A DNA stretch of 64,000 nucleotides from Staphylococcus caprae (GTDB taxonomy: Bacteria > Bacillota > Bacilli > Staphylococcales > Staphylococcaceae), in NCBI RefSeq assembly GCF_002902725.1, contig NZ_PPRT01000043.1, forward strand, positions 1-64,000, written 5' to 3'. Below, piece by piece: positions 18,304-27,955 of the stretch (positions within the stretch are counted from its first letter, which is position 1; each line of letters starts with the position of its first letter). The notes under the pieces were generated by a model. It was given only the letters and a program-made list of their open reading frames with translations, ran no database searches and was not told where the DNA came from. The translations under genes and the position numbers were made by a program.

Positions 18304-19185
18304 TTGGATATTAAACATATGAAGTACTTTGTTGAAGTCGTCAAACAGGGTGGAATGACAAATGCTTCTAAATCACTATACATCGCACAGCCTACCATTA
18401 GTAAAGCGATTAAAGATATTGAAGCGGAAATGGCTGTCCCTTTATTCGATAGAAGTAAGAGAAATTTAGTCCTTACAGATGCGGGAAAGATTTTCTTTAA
18501 TAAATGTAAGGAAATTATCGCCTTATATGATAATTTACCTACTGAGATTAATAGCATGTATGGTTTAGAATCAGGACATATTAATATTAGTATGTCAGCA
18601 GTCATGAGTATGCGTAAATTTATAGGTATATTAGGGGAATTTCACCAATTGTATCCGAATATTACATATAATCTGATTGAAAGTGGAGGAAAAACTACAG
18701 AGCACCTCATCTTAAATGATGAAGTTGATATCGGTGTTACGACTTTGCCAGTTGACCATCATTTATTCGAATCTATTTCACTTAATAAAGAAGATTTAAG
18801 AGTGGTGTTACACAGAGAACATCCGTTAGCACACAAATCTTCTATTAATATGGAAGAGTTAGCAGAAGAAAATTTTATATTATTTAATGAAGATTTTTAT
18901 TTGAATGATAAAATTATTGAAAATGCTAAAAATGCAGGTTTTGTTCCCAATATGGCTTCCCAAATTTCTCAATGGAACGTAATAGAAAATCTTATTATAA
19001 ATAAATTAGGTATTACCATTTTACCAGCAACGATTTCTGAATTACTTAACGACGACGTAAAAATGATTAAACTAGAAAATGCTAATACTGATTGGGAACT
19101 TGGCGTTGTGTGGAAGAAAGATAAACGTTTAAGTCATGCAACGAATAAATGGATAGAATTTTTAAAGGAAAACTTAACAGAATAA
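18304..19185 (+). CDS. cidR: LysR-type regulator of the cid operon
   Basis: A 293-residue LysR-type activator. The N-terminal winged helix-turn-helix reads MKYFVEVVKQGGMTNASKSL then IAQPTISKAIKDIE (about residues 6-40), and FDRSKRNLVLTDAGK follows. The C-terminal substrate-binding domain spans about 90-290. Its place directly upstream of cidA and its close likeness to S. aureus CidR identify it. In S. aureus, CidR activates cidABC when acetate and excess glucose are present. The start is TTG 18304 with AGAGGGG upstream. A terminator separates it from cidA, so cidABC has its own promoter. Confidence 0.92.
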   Translation: MDIKHMKYFVEVVKQGGMTNASKSLYIAQPTISKAIKDIEAEMAVPLFDRSKRNLVLTDAGKIFFNKCKEIIALYDNLPTEINSMYGLESGHINISMSAVMSMRKFIGILGEFHQLYPNITYNLIESGGKTTEHLILNDEVDIGVTTLPVDHHLFESISLNKEDLRVVLHREHPLAHKSSINMEELAEENFILFNEDFYLNDKIIENAKNAGFVPNMASQISQWNVIENLIINKLGITILPATISELLNDDVKMIKLENANTDWELGVVWKKDKRLSHATNKWIEFLKENLTE

Positions 19186-19212
19186 ATTAAATCATTTCAT
19201 TATGAGATTAAG

Positions 19213-19255
19213 AAAAACTGTCGATAGTGTACATCATTATTCGACAGTTTTTTTA
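19213..19255 (+). terminator. Terminator of cidR
   Basis: AAAAACTGTCGA (19213-19224) pairs with TCGACAGTTTTT (19241-19252), followed by further Ts: a strong intrinsic terminator. Confidence 0.88.
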
Positions 19256-19404
19256 TCGGATTGTGCAAACGGTTTCATAGATTAGAGGAATAGAAAACAT
19301 TCTGAATAGATATTTTCACTATAGAATCGCGAGCATTATAATAGATAGTAACACTGAAAAAAGTTAGTAACAATTTAGACACAATTTGATAGAAAGGGAT
19401 GTTG

Positions 19405-19800
19405 ATGATGGAGAGGGCTCGATTTTTGGTTAAATTAATACTTCAACTTGCACTCATCTTACTCATTACTTTTATAGGTACAGAAGTGCAGAAACTATTA
19501 CACATCCCACTTGCAGGTAGTATCGTTGGTTTAATATTGTTCTTCTTTCTTTTACAGTTTAAGATTATTCCAGAAAGTTGGATTGATGTAGGGGCTAATT
19601 TCTTACTCAAGACAATGGTATTTTTCTTTATCCCATCAGTAGTAGGGATTATGGATGTTGCTTCTAATATTACATTGAATTACGTATTGTTCTTCATCGT
19701 TATTATTATTGGCACATGCTTAGTCGCTTTATCTTCAGGTTTCATCGCTGAAAAAATGGTAGGAAAAGACAAAATAACAAAAGGGACAGATCAGTCATGA
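19405..19800 (+). CDS. cidA: Holin-like protein CidA
   Basis: A 131-residue membrane protein of the CidA/LrgA holin-like family, which promotes murein hydrolase activity and cell lysis in biofilm development. Four hydrophobic helices are seen. Characteristic stretches are [38 protein letters not shown] and [16 protein letters not shown]. Of the clustered in-frame starts (19399, 19405, 19408), ATG 19405 lies six bases after AAAGGG (19393-19398) and gives the same length as S. aureus CidA. Its last codons overlap the cidB start (ATGA). Confidence 0.93.
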   Translation: MMERARFLVKLILQLALILLITFIGTEVQKLLHIPLAGSIVGLILFFFLLQFKIIPESWIDVGANFLLKTMVFFFIPSVVGIMDVASNITLNYVLFFIVIIIGTCLVALSSGFIAEKMVGKDKITKGTDQS

Positions 19801-20486
19801 ATGATTACTTACAAGCCGTTCTCATGATATTATTAACCGTCGTTTTGTACTATGGTTCGAAGAGACTTCAAGATAAATATAAAAATCCATTTCTAAATCC
19901 CGCACTGATAGCTTCAATAGGGATAATAGTTGTATTATTGGTTTTTGGAGTGAGTTATAAAGGGTATATGAAAGGTGGTAATTGGATTAACCACGTTTTA
20001 AACGCTACAGTCGTTTGTCTTGCTTATCCGTTATACGAAAATAGACAGAAAATAAAGCAATATATATCTGTTATATTTGCAAGCGTGTTGACTGGTGTAC
20101 TGCTCAATTTTGTGTTAGTATTTACAACGTTGAAAATCTTTGGTTATTCTAAGGACACGATTGTCACCCTATTACCAAGATCAATCACTGCTGCAGTTGG
20201 TATCGAAGTATCCCATGAATTGGGAGGCACAGATACGATGACTGTACTCTTTATTATAACTACAGGTTTAATCGGCAGTATTTTAGGTTCAATGTTATTG
20301 CGTATGGGAGGTTTTAAGTCCTCTATAGCCAGAGGATTAACTTATGGGAATGCTTCTCACGCCTTCGGTACAGCAAAGGCATTGGAATTAGATATAGAAT
20401 CAGGAGCATTTAGTTCTATTGGTATGATTCTTACGGCTGTCATTAGCTCAGTCTTAATACCAATACTGATTTTAATGTTTTACTAA
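19797..20486 (+). CDS. cidB: CidB, LrgB-family membrane partner of CidA
   Basis: A 229-residue polytopic membrane protein of the LrgB/CidB family. It has [14 protein letters not shown] near the N-terminus, the conserved [20 protein letters not shown] (about residues 125-145) and [18 protein letters not shown] (about 180-197). CidB acts with CidA in programmed lysis and overflow metabolism. The ATG overlaps the cidA stop by four bases, so the two are translationally coupled. The length equals S. aureus CidB. Confidence 0.94.
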   Translation: MNDYLQAVLMILLTVVLYYGSKRLQDKYKNPFLNPALIASIGIIVVLLVFGVSYKGYMKGGNWINHVLNATVVCLAYPLYENRQKIKQYISVIFASVLTGVLLNFVLVFTTLKIFGYSKDTIVTLLPRSITAAVGIEVSHELGGTDTMTVLFIITTGLIGSILGSMLLRMGGFKSSIARGLTYGNASHAFGTAKALELDIESGAFSSIGMILTAVISSVLIPILILMFY

Positions 20487-20532
20487 AGGGAAAGATGTAC
20501 TCATATATTAGAAAGGGAGGCTATTTGTAAAA

Positions 20533-22272
20533 ATGGCAAAAATCAAAGCAAACGAAGCATTAGTTAAAGCGTTACAAGCTTGGGACATCGACCATTTATA
20601 TGGTATTCCAGGTGACTCAATCGACGCAGTAGTTGATAGTTTACGTACGGTAAGAGATCAATTTAAATTCTACCATGTACGTCACGAAGAAGTAGCAAGC
20701 TTAGCAGCTGCTAGTTACACTAAAATGACAGGTAAAATCGGTGTAGCATTAAGTATCGGTGGACCTGGTTTAGTTCACTTATTAAATGGTATGTACGATG
20801 CTAAAATGGATAACGTTCCTCAATTAATTTTATCTGGTCAAACAAACAGTACTTTATTAGGAACTAAAGCATTCCAAGAAACAAATCTTTCTAAATTATG
20901 TGAAGATGTTTCAGTATACAATCACCAAATTCAAAAAGGTGACAACGTATTCGAAATCATTAACGAAGCAATCCGCACTGCATATGAGAAAAAAGGTGTA
21001 GCAGTAGTTATTTGTCCAAATGACTTATTAACTCAAAAAATTAAAGATACAACTAACAGAGCGGTTGATACAACTAAACCAAAACCTGTATCACCAAAAT
21101 TCAAGAGCATCAAAAAAGCTGCAAAATTAATCGATAAAGCTAAAAAACCAGTAATGATTATTGGTGTTGGTACACAACATGCTAAAGACGAATTACGTGA
21201 ATTTGTTGAAGCAGCAAAAATTCCAGTAATTCACACATTACCAGCTAAAACAATCTTACCTGATGACCATCCATACAGCATTGGTAACTTAGGTAAAATT
21301 GGTACAAAAACATCTTATCAAACAATTCAAGATGCTGACTTATTAATCATGGCTGGTACAAACTACCCTTACGTAGATTACCTACCTAAGAAAAATATTA
21401 AAGCAATCCAAATTGATACAAACGAAGCTAATTTAGGTCACCGTTTCAATATCAATGTTGGTATCTTAGGCGACAGTAAAGTTGCTTTCCATCAACTAAC
21501 TGAAAATATTAAACACGTAGCTAAACGTGCTTTCTTAGATAAAACATTAGAACGTAAAGCTGTTTGGGATAAATGGATGGAACAAGATAAGAACAATAAT
21601 AAATCACCATTACGTCCAGAACGCTTAATGAAAGCAATCAATGCTAACTTAAAAGATGATGCAATCATCTCAGCAGATGTTGGTACTGCAACAGTTTGGT
21701 CAACACGTTACCTAAACTTATCAGTAAACAATAAATTCATCATCTCAAGTTGGTTAGGTACAATGGGTTGCGGTCTTCCAGGTGCTATGGCAGCTAAAAT
21801 TGCATACCCTAATCGTCAAGCTGTAGCTATTGCTGGTGACGGTGCATTCCAAATGGTAATGCAAGACTTCGCAACTGCAGTTCAATATGATTTACCAATG
21901 ACAATTTTCGTATTAAACAATAAACAATTATCATTCATTAAATATGAACAACAAGCTGCTGGTGAATTAGAATATGCGATTGATTTCTCTGACATGGATC
22001 ACGCTAAATTCGCTGAAGCTGCTGGTGGTAAAGGTTATGTTGTTAGAGACGCTAGCCGTCTAGACGATATCGTAGAAGAAGCTATGGCTCAAGACGTTCC
22101 AACTATCGTTGACGTTCACGTTGATCCTAACGCTGCGCCATTACCAGGTAAAATCGTTAACGAAGAAGCGCTTGGTTACGGTAGATGGGCTTACAGATCA
22201 ATCACTGAAGATAAAAACTTAGACTTTGATCAAATCCCACCAATCTCTGTAGCAGCTAAACGTTTCTTATAA
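20533..22272 (+). CDS. cidC: Pyruvate:quinone oxidoreductase (pyruvate oxidase)
   Basis: A 579-residue TPP- and FAD-dependent peripheral membrane enzyme that converts pyruvate to acetate and CO2 and passes electrons to menaquinone. The PYR domain has GIPGDSIDAV and the family's Glu in VRHEEVASLAA. The central FAD domain has GVGTQHA. The C-terminal TPP-binding motif is AGDGAFQMVMQDFATAV, followed by FVLNNKQLSFIK. It is the third gene of cidABC, 46 bases after cidB with GGGAGG upstream. Codon use (abundant GGT, GTA, CCA) suggests high expression. Acetate made by this enzyme contributes to cell death in S. aureus biofilms. Confidence 0.95.
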   Translation: MAKIKANEALVKALQAWDIDHLYGIPGDSIDAVVDSLRTVRDQFKFYHVRHEEVASLAAASYTKMTGKIGVALSIGGPGLVHLLNGMYDAKMDNVPQLILSGQTNSTLLGTKAFQETNLSKLCEDVSVYNHQIQKGDNVFEIINEAIRTAYEKKGVAVVICPNDLLTQKIKDTTNRAVDTTKPKPVSPKFKSIKKAAKLIDKAKKPVMIIGVGTQHAKDELREFVEAAKIPVIHTLPAKTILPDDHPYSIGNLGKIGTKTSYQTIQDADLLIMAGTNYPYVDYLPKKNIKAIQIDTNEANLGHRFNINVGILGDSKVAFHQLTENIKHVAKRAFLDKTLERKAVWDKWMEQDKNNNKSPLRPERLMKAINANLKDDAIISADVGTATVWSTRYLNLSVNNKFIISSWLGTMGCGLPGAMAAKIAYPNRQAVAIAGDGAFQMVMQDFATAVQYDLPMTIFVLNNKQLSFIKYEQQAAGELEYAIDFSDMDHAKFAEAAGGKGYVVRDASRLDDIVEEAMAQDVPTIVDVHVDPNAAPLPGKIVNEEALGYGRWAYRSITEDKNLDFDQIPPISVAAKRFL

Positions 22273-22284
22273 TAGTTGCTTCTT

Positions 22285-22318
22285 AAAGAACTCGGCTTAT
22301 GCGTCGGGTTCTTTTTAT
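22285..22318 (+). terminator. Terminator of the cid operon
   Basis: AAAGAACTCGGC (22285-22296) pairs with GTCGGGTTCTTT (22302-22313), followed by TTTATTT. Confidence 0.85.
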
Positions 22319-22339
22319 TTGAAAAAATAAAGAATTGTC

Positions 22340-22368
22340 TTGTAAACGCTTAATCAAGTGTGTATACT
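22340..22368 (+). promoter_or_regulatory. ptsG promoter with overlapping cre-like sequence
   Basis: TTGTAA (-35, 22340-22345) and TATACT (-10, 22363-22368) are 17 bases apart. TTGTAAACGCTT at 22340-22351 looks like a cre half-site covering the -35 box, although the second half (AATCAA) is shifted by a base. Transcription would begin at about 22375, just before the antiterminator leader. Confidence 0.55.
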
Positions 22369-22392
22369 AATTGTAAATAAATAGTAAACATT

Positions 22393-22487
22393 GCGTGTTA
22401 CTGGTCATGCAGGCATGAGCAAATGAGAGTTTCCATTTTTCTAGATATCTAGAAAGTGATGGTCTTGTTTGTTCATGTCTTTTTTTA
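22393..22487 (+). promoter_or_regulatory. GlcT-type antiterminator (RAT) and leader terminator of ptsG
   Basis: GCGTGTTACTGGTCATGC, then AGGCATGAGC (22393-22420), has the form of the ribonucleic antiterminator bound by GlcT in Bacillus ptsG leaders. It overlaps the 5' arm of a terminator in which GGCATGAGCAAA (22412-22423) pairs with TTTGTTCATGTC (22468-22479), followed by T7. A perfect inner palindrome TTCTAGATATCTAGAA (22439-22454) fills the loop. GlcT binding to the RAT would prevent the terminator and allow ptsG expression when glucose is present. Confidence 0.8.
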
Positions 22488-22530
22488 TGCCAATGTACGC
22501 TTTTACTATAGATAGAGAGGAATGTTTAAC

Positions 22531-24558
22531 ATGTTTAAAAAGTTATTTGGGCAGTTACAACGTATTGGTAAAGCATTAATGCTTCCAGTTGCGATTCTAC
22601 CTGCTGCCGGTTTACTTTTAGCAATAGGTACAGCTTTACAAGGCGATTCACTTCAACACTATTTACCATTCATAAAGAATGGTATTGTCCAACAGGTTGC
22701 TACGATGATGACAGGTGCTGGTGGAATTATTTTTGATAATCTACCAATCATATTCGCACTAGGTGTAGCCATTGGTCTTGCGAGCGGTGATGGTGTAGCA
22801 GCTATAGCAGCGTTTGTAGGATTTATCATTATGAATAAGACAATGGGAGCATTCTTACATATTACATCTGAGCAACTTGGTGATCCTTCTAAAGGTTATG
22901 CTAATGTACTTGGTATACCAACATTACAAACAGGTGTATTTGGCGGTATCATCGTAGGGGCGCTCGCCGCTTGGTGTTACAATAAGTTTTACAATATTTC
23001 ATTACCATCATATTTAGGTTTCTTTGCAGGTAAACGCTTTGTACCTATTATGATGGCTACGACTTCGTTTATATTAGCTTTTCCAATGGCAATCATTTGG
23101 CCTTATATTCAAACGGGCCTAAATTCATTTAGTGAAGGATTGCTCGATTCTAATACAGGTTTAGCGGTATTTTTATTTGGTTTTATTAAGAGATTACTTA
23201 TTCCTTTTGGATTGCATCATATCTTCCATGCGCCGTTCTGGTTTGAATTCGGTTCTTGGAAAAATGCAGCAGGAGACATTATCAGAGGGGATCAACGTAT
23301 CTTTATAGAACAAATTCGTGAAGGCGCACACTTAACATCTGGTAAATTCATGCAAGGTGAGTTCCCAGTTATGATGTTTGGTTTACCTGCAGCAGCATTA
23401 GCGATTTATCACACAGCGAAGCCAGAAAATAAAAAGATAGTTGCTGGTTTAATGGGTTCAGCAGCATTAACTTCATTCTTAACAGGGATTACAGAGCCTT
23501 TAGAATTCTCATTCTTATTCGTTGCACCTTTATTATTCTTTATACATGCTGTACTTGATGGTTTAGCATTCTTAACTTTATATTTATTAGATGTTCATTT
23601 AGGTTATACATTCTCAGGAGGATTTATTGATTATGTTTTACTAGGCATCTTACCTAATAAAACGTCTTGGTGGTTAGTGATTCCAGTCGGTTTAGTGTAT
23701 GCAGTCATTTACTATTTTGTATTTAGGTTCCTTATCACTAAATTTAACTTTAAGACCCCTGGCCGTGAAGATAAACAAACTGCTACCAAGAGTACCTCAA
23801 CAAGTGAACTTCCATTTGCCGTTTTAGAAGCTATGGGTGGCAAAGAGAATATTAAACATTTAGACGCTTGTATCACGCGTTTAAGAGTTGAAGTAGAAGA
23901 TAAATCTAAAGTAGATGTACAAGGTCTAAAAGCTTTAGGTGCTTCAGGTGTTCTAGAAGTTGGTAATAATATGCAAGCCATTTTCGGACCTAAATCAGAC
24001 CAGATTAAGCATGACATGGCTAAAATTATGAGTGGTGAAATTACTAAACCTAGTGAAACGACAGTGACTGAAGATGTTTCTGATGAACCGATTCATGTCG
24101 AAGATGTGAGTGAAACAGAACTCTTTGCGCCTGGCCATGGTCACATCATCCCACTTTCTGAGGTTCCTGATAAGGTGTTCTCTGAAAAGATGATGGGTGA
24201 TGGTGTAGGATTTATTCCGGAAAAGGGTGAAATCGTCGCACCTTTCGATGGTACAGTGAAAACCGTTTTCCCTACGAAACATGCAATTGGTCTAGAATCA
24301 GATTCAGGCGTAGAAGTATTGATTCACATTGGCATTGATACTGTAAAATTAAATGGCAAAGGTTTTGAGAGCCTAGTCCATGCCGATGAAACAGTGACGC
24401 AAGGTCAACCATTAATGAAGATTGACTTAGCTTACTTGAAAGAAAATGCTCCAAGTATCATTACACCAGTGATTATTACAAATCTAGGAGCGCGTACTTT
24501 AAATGTTGAAGACGTTAAAGAGGTTGATCCAGGAAAGGTCATGATGACAATTAAATAA
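22531..24558 (+). CDS. ptsG: PTS glucose-specific transporter EIICBA
   Basis: A 675-residue permease that imports and phosphorylates glucose. EIIC (about residues 1-395, ten membrane segments) opens [20 protein letters not shown] and contains [19 protein letters not shown] has its phospho-Cys at about 447 in [15 protein letters not shown] has its phospho-His at about 599 in [15 protein letters not shown] start at ATG 22531 because GAGAGG (22515-22520) is ten bases upstream; the in-frame ATG at 22522 is one base away. It is monocistronic and controlled by the GlcT leader and probably CcpA. Confidence 0.94.
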   Translation: MFKKLFGQLQRIGKALMLPVAILPAAGLLLAIGTALQGDSLQHYLPFIKNGIVQQVATMMTGAGGIIFDNLPIIFALGVAIGLASGDGVAAIAAFVGFIIMNKTMGAFLHITSEQLGDPSKGYANVLGIPTLQTGVFGGIIVGALAAWCYNKFYNISLPSYLGFFAGKRFVPIMMATTSFILAFPMAIIWPYIQTGLNSFSEGLLDSNTGLAVFLFGFIKRLLIPFGLHHIFHAPFWFEFGSWKNAAGDIIRGDQRIFIEQIREGAHLTSGKFMQGEFPVMMFGLPAAALAIYHTAKPENKKIVAGLMGSAALTSFLTGITEPLEFSFLFVAPLLFFIHAVLDGLAFLTLYLLDVHLGYTFSGGFIDYVLLGILPNKTSWWLVIPVGLVYAVIYYFVFRFLITKFNFKTPGREDKQTATKSTSTSELPFAVLEAMGGKENIKHLDACITRLRVEVEDKSKVDVQGLKALGASGVLEVGNNMQAIFGPKSDQIKHDMAKIMSGEITKPSETTVTEDVSDEPIHVEDVSETELFAPGHGHIIPLSEVPDKVFSEKMMGDGVGFIPEKGEIVAPFDGTVKTVFPTKHAIGLESDSGVEVLIHIGIDTVKLNGKGFESLVHADETVTQGQPLMKIDLAYLKENAPSIITPVIITNLGARTLNVEDVKEVDPGKVMMTIK

Positions 24559-24566
24559 TAGCTAAG

Positions 24567-24650
24567 TGGAAGTGGGATAGACCCGTGTTGTAAGCCCGCT
24601 GTAAGATGACTAGGATTGGAAGTACTTAATATAAGTGTACTGTCAATTTG
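24567..24650 (-). repeat. Degenerate reverse-orientation fragment of the composite repeat
   Basis: GATGACTAGGATTGGAAG, then ATATAAGTGTACTGTCAATTTGG, follows the reverse complement of the middle part of the repeat at 1734-1957 with many substitutions. The GC-rich core is lost. Confidence 0.55.
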
Positions 24651-24690
24651 GAAAAACAAGCTGAGTACTGAGGTCTTAGCTTGTTTTTTT
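24651..24690 (+). terminator. Terminator of ptsG
   Basis: AAAAACAAGCTGAG (24652-24665) pairs with CTTAGCTTGTTTTT (24674-24687), followed by more Ts. Confidence 0.85.
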
Positions 24691-24780
24691 ACATCTTTAT
24701 TGACATAAGCATTGATAAATTGCAATGTAGAGGTATAAGTCACATGTATGTCATAACAAGTTGAAGGGTGGATATGGGGC

Positions 24781-25539
24781 ATGATTGATTCCAAGCTAGA
24801 CAAAAAGTCGAATGAAAGGCACAAAGGTAATAAAATCCTCAATGTCTTAATCATCTTTGTCATGTCAATTGCTATACAAATACCAGTAGGCATATCTCTA
24901 GTAGCACTTCCTTTATCATTGCGTCTAAATGATTGGTATACGATTGCCATAAGTATGCTTACTCTAGGGATAGCGTTACTTATTGTATGGGGTGTGCGGT
25001 CATATTATTTACATCGTACATATGAATATCAACACTATAAAATGAGAGCAAGAGACATTTTAATTAATTTAGGTTTCTTTCTCCTGGTGATTATGTGTAG
25101 TATTAGTGCTAATCTTTTAATGCTCTATTTTACAGGTGATACAAACACAGAGAATGAAAAAACAATAGATGAAAGTCTTAGCTCACTTGTAGATAAAAGT
25201 CATTTACCTCATCCTACTATTGTACTTGTAACAGTATTATGTATTTGTTTCATAGGACCTTATCTTGAAGAGCTTGTGTTTAGAGGAATTTTCAAAGAAA
25301 CTTTATTTATGAAAAGTCGTTTCTGGTTGCCTTTAATCATCTCATCAATGGTATTCAGTTCACAACATCTATCATCAAATATATTCTCCTACGGATTATA
25401 TTTTTTAATGGGATGTGCCCTCTATATTACTTATAATAGAAGGCGAAATTTAAAAGATAGTATGATGGTACATATGCTAAATAACTCTCTGACAACGATT
25501 CCTATTTTTATTGGTTACTTATACTTCTACTTTAAGTAA
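24781..25539 (+). CDS. CPBP-family intramembrane metalloprotease
   Basis: A 252-residue membrane protein with about six to eight helices. The CPBP (Abi) motifs are LEELVFRGIF with Glu163, Glu164 and Arg168; FSSQHL with its metal-binding His; and a third region HMLNNSL carrying His and Asn. The family includes eukaryotic Rce1 and staphylococcal proteins that affect surface-protein display or bacteriocin immunity. The substrate here is unknown. The ATG at 24781 has AAGGGTGG about ten bases upstream. The gene is alone, flanked by terminators. Confidence 0.85.
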   Translation: MIDSKLDKKSNERHKGNKILNVLIIFVMSIAIQIPVGISLVALPLSLRLNDWYTIAISMLTLGIALLIVWGVRSYYLHRTYEYQHYKMRARDILINLGFFLLVIMCSISANLLMLYFTGDTNTENEKTIDESLSSLVDKSHLPHPTIVLVTVLCICFIGPYLEELVFRGIFKETLFMKSRFWLPLIISSMVFSSQHLSSNIFSYGLYFLMGCALYITYNRRRNLKDSMMVHMLNNSLTTIPIFIGYLYFYFK

Positions 25540-25560
25540 CATTGAGAATTTTAACTAAAT

Positions 25561-25630
25561 AAAAAGCATTTAATTCAAACTTGGTCATCTTTAACAAAAT
25601 GATTGAGTAAGAATTAAATGCTTATTTTTA
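25561..25630. terminator. Bidirectional terminator between the CPBP gene and the alcohol dehydrogenase
   Basis: AAGCATTTAATTC (25564-25576) pairs perfectly with GAATTAAATGCTT (25611-25623), followed by ATTTTT. Confidence 0.75.
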
Positions 25631-25652
25631 ATGTTGTAAAAAAGAGTTCGCC

Positions 25653-26708
25653 TTATGCTGGGGTAATATCATTTTCAATTAATAATTTAATTGCTTTGTG
25701 ATCTGTAGCATTTCTGAATAAATCATATGCATTTTCAATGTCACTTAACTTACTATAATGTGTGACGAGTTGTTCAGGTTGAATAATCTTACTTTTTAAA
25801 GCTTCTAATAATTCTTCAGTCGTATTACCTGAAACTAAACCTGTTGTTACATTGATATTTTTAATCCAAAGTTTATCAATATCAAATTGAACTGGTAGAC
25901 CATGAACGCCGACATTAGCAATGGTTCCATCTACACCTATAAGTTTTTGACATAAATCAAATGTTTGTGGAATACCTACAGCTTCAATAGCGACATCCAC
26001 GCCACGAGGGTTGAGTTCTTTTACTTTTTGAATAGCTTCTTCAGCATTTTTGGAATTAACAACGTGTGTTGCACCTAGTGATTGAGCTGTTTCTAAACGA
26101 TTATCATCCAAATCAATCATAATAATTTTAGAAGGAGAGAAGAATTGAGCAGTTAATAAAGTGGCCAATCCGACTGGCCCAGCGCCGATGATAGCGACAG
26201 TGCTACCAGGTTTTACTTTACCTTTTAATACGCCAATTTCATATCCAGTTGGTAGAATATCTGATAACATGACGAGTGCTTCGTCAGGTAAAGAAGCGGG
26301 TGCGTGATATAAAGAATTATCTGCAAAAGGAACTTTAACATATTCAGCTTGCGTACCATTGATTAAATGTCCTAAAATCCAGCCACCATCATTTTCACAA
26401 TGTGCGTAAATGTCTTTTTTACAGTAATAACATTTACCACAAGATGAAACTGCAGAGACGATAACTTTGTCTCCAACTTTAAAATTATTTACATTGCTAC
26501 CTACTGCTTCGACAATACCGATACCTTCATGACCTAAAGTTGTATTTTCAGTCACTTCAGGTGTATCACCTTTAATAATGTGTAAGTCTGTTCCACAAAT
26601 GGTTGTCTTTACCATTCTAATAATAGCGTCAGTGCTCTCTTTAATTTCAGGCTTCTCTTTATCGATAAGTTCCGCAACGCCAGGTTTAACATAGTTATAC
26701 GCTTTCAT
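25653..26708 (-). CDS. Zinc-dependent alcohol dehydrogenase (MDR family)
   Basis: A 351-residue medium-chain dehydrogenase. Catalytic zinc ligands are Cys38 (TICGTDLH) and the His59-Glu60 pair (LGHEGIG). Structural zinc is held by Cys89, Cys92, Cys95 and Cys103 (SCGKCYYC, then AHC). The NAD-binding motif GAGPVGLA is at about 176, with an acidic residue (IMIDLDDNRLE) selecting NAD. It likely reduces acetaldehyde or related aldehydes to alcohols and re-oxidises NADH. AGGAGG lies upstream of the ATG, and a perfect Rex-type palindrome lies 18 bases before the start codon, which supports a fermentative redox-balancing role. Confidence 0.92.
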   Translation of the reverse strand: MKAYNYVKPGVAELIDKEKPEIKESTDAIIRMVKTTICGTDLHIIKGDTPEVTENTTLGHEGIGIVEAVGSNVNNFKVGDKVIVSAVSSCGKCYYCKKDIYAHCENDGGWILGHLINGTQAEYVKVPFADNSLYHAPASLPDEALVMLSDILPTGYEIGVLKGKVKPGSTVAIIGAGPVGLATLLTAQFFSPSKIIMIDLDDNRLETAQSLGATHVVNSKNAEEAIQKVKELNPRGVDVAIEAVGIPQTFDLCQKLIGVDGTIANVGVHGLPVQFDIDKLWIKNINVTTGLVSGNTTEELLEALKSKIIQPEQLVTHYSKLSDIENAYDLFRNATDHKAIKLLIENDITPA

Positions 26709-26725
26709 AGTAAAACCTCCTATTA

Positions 26726-26743
26726 TTGTGAATTATTTCACAA
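26726..26743. promoter_or_regulatory. Rex-type operator upstream of the alcohol dehydrogenase
   Basis: TTGTGAATTATTTCACAA fits the Rex consensus TTGTGAAWWWWTTCACAA exactly and the dyad extends to 26722-26747. Rex represses fermentation genes in staphylococci until NADH rises. A CRP-family factor that reads TGTGA-N6-TCACA cannot be excluded. Confidence 0.8.
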
Positions 26744-26896
26744 TAATTATACCATGATATAAAAGAATAAAGTTAAGATATTTTTATGACAAAGCTCCTT
26801 CAAATGATGTCATAAACATTTCGTTAGCACTTTTAATGAAAATAAATATCTAAACATTTAAAATATAAGTGAATATATAGATAAGGAGTAATCATC

Positions 26897-27307
26897 ATGA
26901 GTGAAGAAGGTAAATTAGTAGCTGAGAAAGAAATAGAAGTAAATAATTATGATATTGATGCAATGGGGATTGTAAGTAACATTGTGTATGTAAGATGGTT
27001 TGAAGATTTACGAACAGTATTTATCAATCAACATATGAATTATTCAGCGATGTTGAAAAATCACATCTCACCAATATTGATGAAGACTGAAATAGAGTAT
27101 AAAGTGCCTGTTACGATACATGATCGTCCCATCGGTCGTTGTTGGTTAGTGCAAGCGAGTAAATTGAAATGGGTCTTTAAATTTGAAATTTCGTCTGGGG
27201 ACAAAATTCATTGCGTAGGATCTCAAATGGGTGGATTCTATCATCTTGAGCAACAAAAAATTACAAAAATGCCACAAGTATTTCAAGATATTCTAAAAAG
27301 CGAATAG
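26897..27307 (+). CDS. Hotdog-fold acyl-CoA thioesterase (4HBT family)
   Basis: A 136-residue soluble protein. NYDIDAMGIVSNIVYVRWFE (about residues 16-35) is the 4-hydroxybenzoyl-CoA thioesterase signature with the catalytic Asp and a long helix. IEYKVPVTIHDRPIGRCW gives the beta strands of the hotdog fold. It probably hydrolyses an acyl-CoA; the acyl chain is unknown. AAGGAG lies just upstream of the ATG. The gene is divergent from the alcohol dehydrogenase and runs in the same direction as the thioredoxin-like gene 70 bases later, so an operon is possible. Confidence 0.85.
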   Translation: MSEEGKLVAEKEIEVNNYDIDAMGIVSNIVYVRWFEDLRTVFINQHMNYSAMLKNHISPILMKTEIEYKVPVTIHDRPIGRCWLVQASKLKWVFKFEISSGDKIHCVGSQMGGFYHLEQQKITKMPQVFQDILKSE

Positions 27308-27376
27308 ATTCAGTAAGAGATAAAAGTAACTCGTACTACTATATTAAACAAATTTATAGGATTGAAGGTGTTTAGC

Positions 27377-27703
27377 GTGTGTCAAAACATACAAAGCATA
27401 GAAGAATTTCATCAACTGGTTCAAACGTATCCTCTTGTGGTCATTCATGTCATGAGAGAGCATTGTAGTGTTTGCCATGCAGTACTCCCTCAAATTCAAG
27501 ATTTGTTAAATGAATATCCGCATGCAAAATTAGGGGTTATTAACCAATCGCAAGTTCAAGATATTGCAGGGGAACTTTCTATTTTCACAGTTCCTGTTGA
27601 CTTGATTTTTATGAATGGTAAAGAGATGCATAGACAGGGTCGTTTTATTGATATGCAAACCTTTGAACATCAACTTCAATTAATGTACGACGCAATTGAA
27701 TAA
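27377..27703 (+). CDS. Thioredoxin-like protein
   Basis: A 108-residue single-domain thioredoxin-fold protein. The redox pair is Cys30 and Cys33 in REHCSVCHAVLPQ, followed by the cis-proline strand FTVPVDLIFMNGKEM. The CSVC centre differs from CGPC of thioredoxin, so substrates may differ. I prefer the GTG at 27377, about seven bases after GAAGGTG; the longer reading from TTG 27362 includes that binding site inside the gene. No signal peptide or membrane anchor is visible, so it should be cytoplasmic. Confidence 0.82.
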   Translation: MCQNIQSIEEFHQLVQTYPLVVIHVMREHCSVCHAVLPQIQDLLNEYPHAKLGVINQSQVQDIAGELSIFTVPVDLIFMNGKEMHRQGRFIDMQTFEHQLQLMYDAIE

Positions 27704-27750
27704 AAATAAGTATAGGGAGTCGTAAGAGTAGACTTCACTTCTTATAATAC

Positions 27751-27857
27751 GAGGCTGGGATATTATTGTTTATCTCAGCCTTGTTTGACGTATTGGTAGT
27801 ATATGTATGAGGTGAAAGTGCGCTTATATGAAGTTGCGCTCAACCCTAATTGATTGG
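27751..27857. repeat. Truncated copy of the composite repeat
   Basis: GAGGCTGGGATATTATTG, then TATCTCAGCC, is the opening hairpin of the repeat at 1734. TATTGGTAGTATATGT and AGTGCGCTTATAT follow as in the full copies, after which similarity fades before the GC-rich core. Confidence 0.65.
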
Positions 27858-27955
27858 GCAGTCAAATACTTCGTGTTACTATTAAATACGTGTGACTTTT
27901 CAAGAATAAGAAAAATCAAACAAATAAAATCTTAGTTGACATGGAGGAGGCTCAA

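Noticed and set aside
24432-24950. 172-codon minus-strand frame over the end of ptsG and the CPBP gene start
   Set aside because: It crosses a clear terminator and two plus-strand genes with strong family matches.
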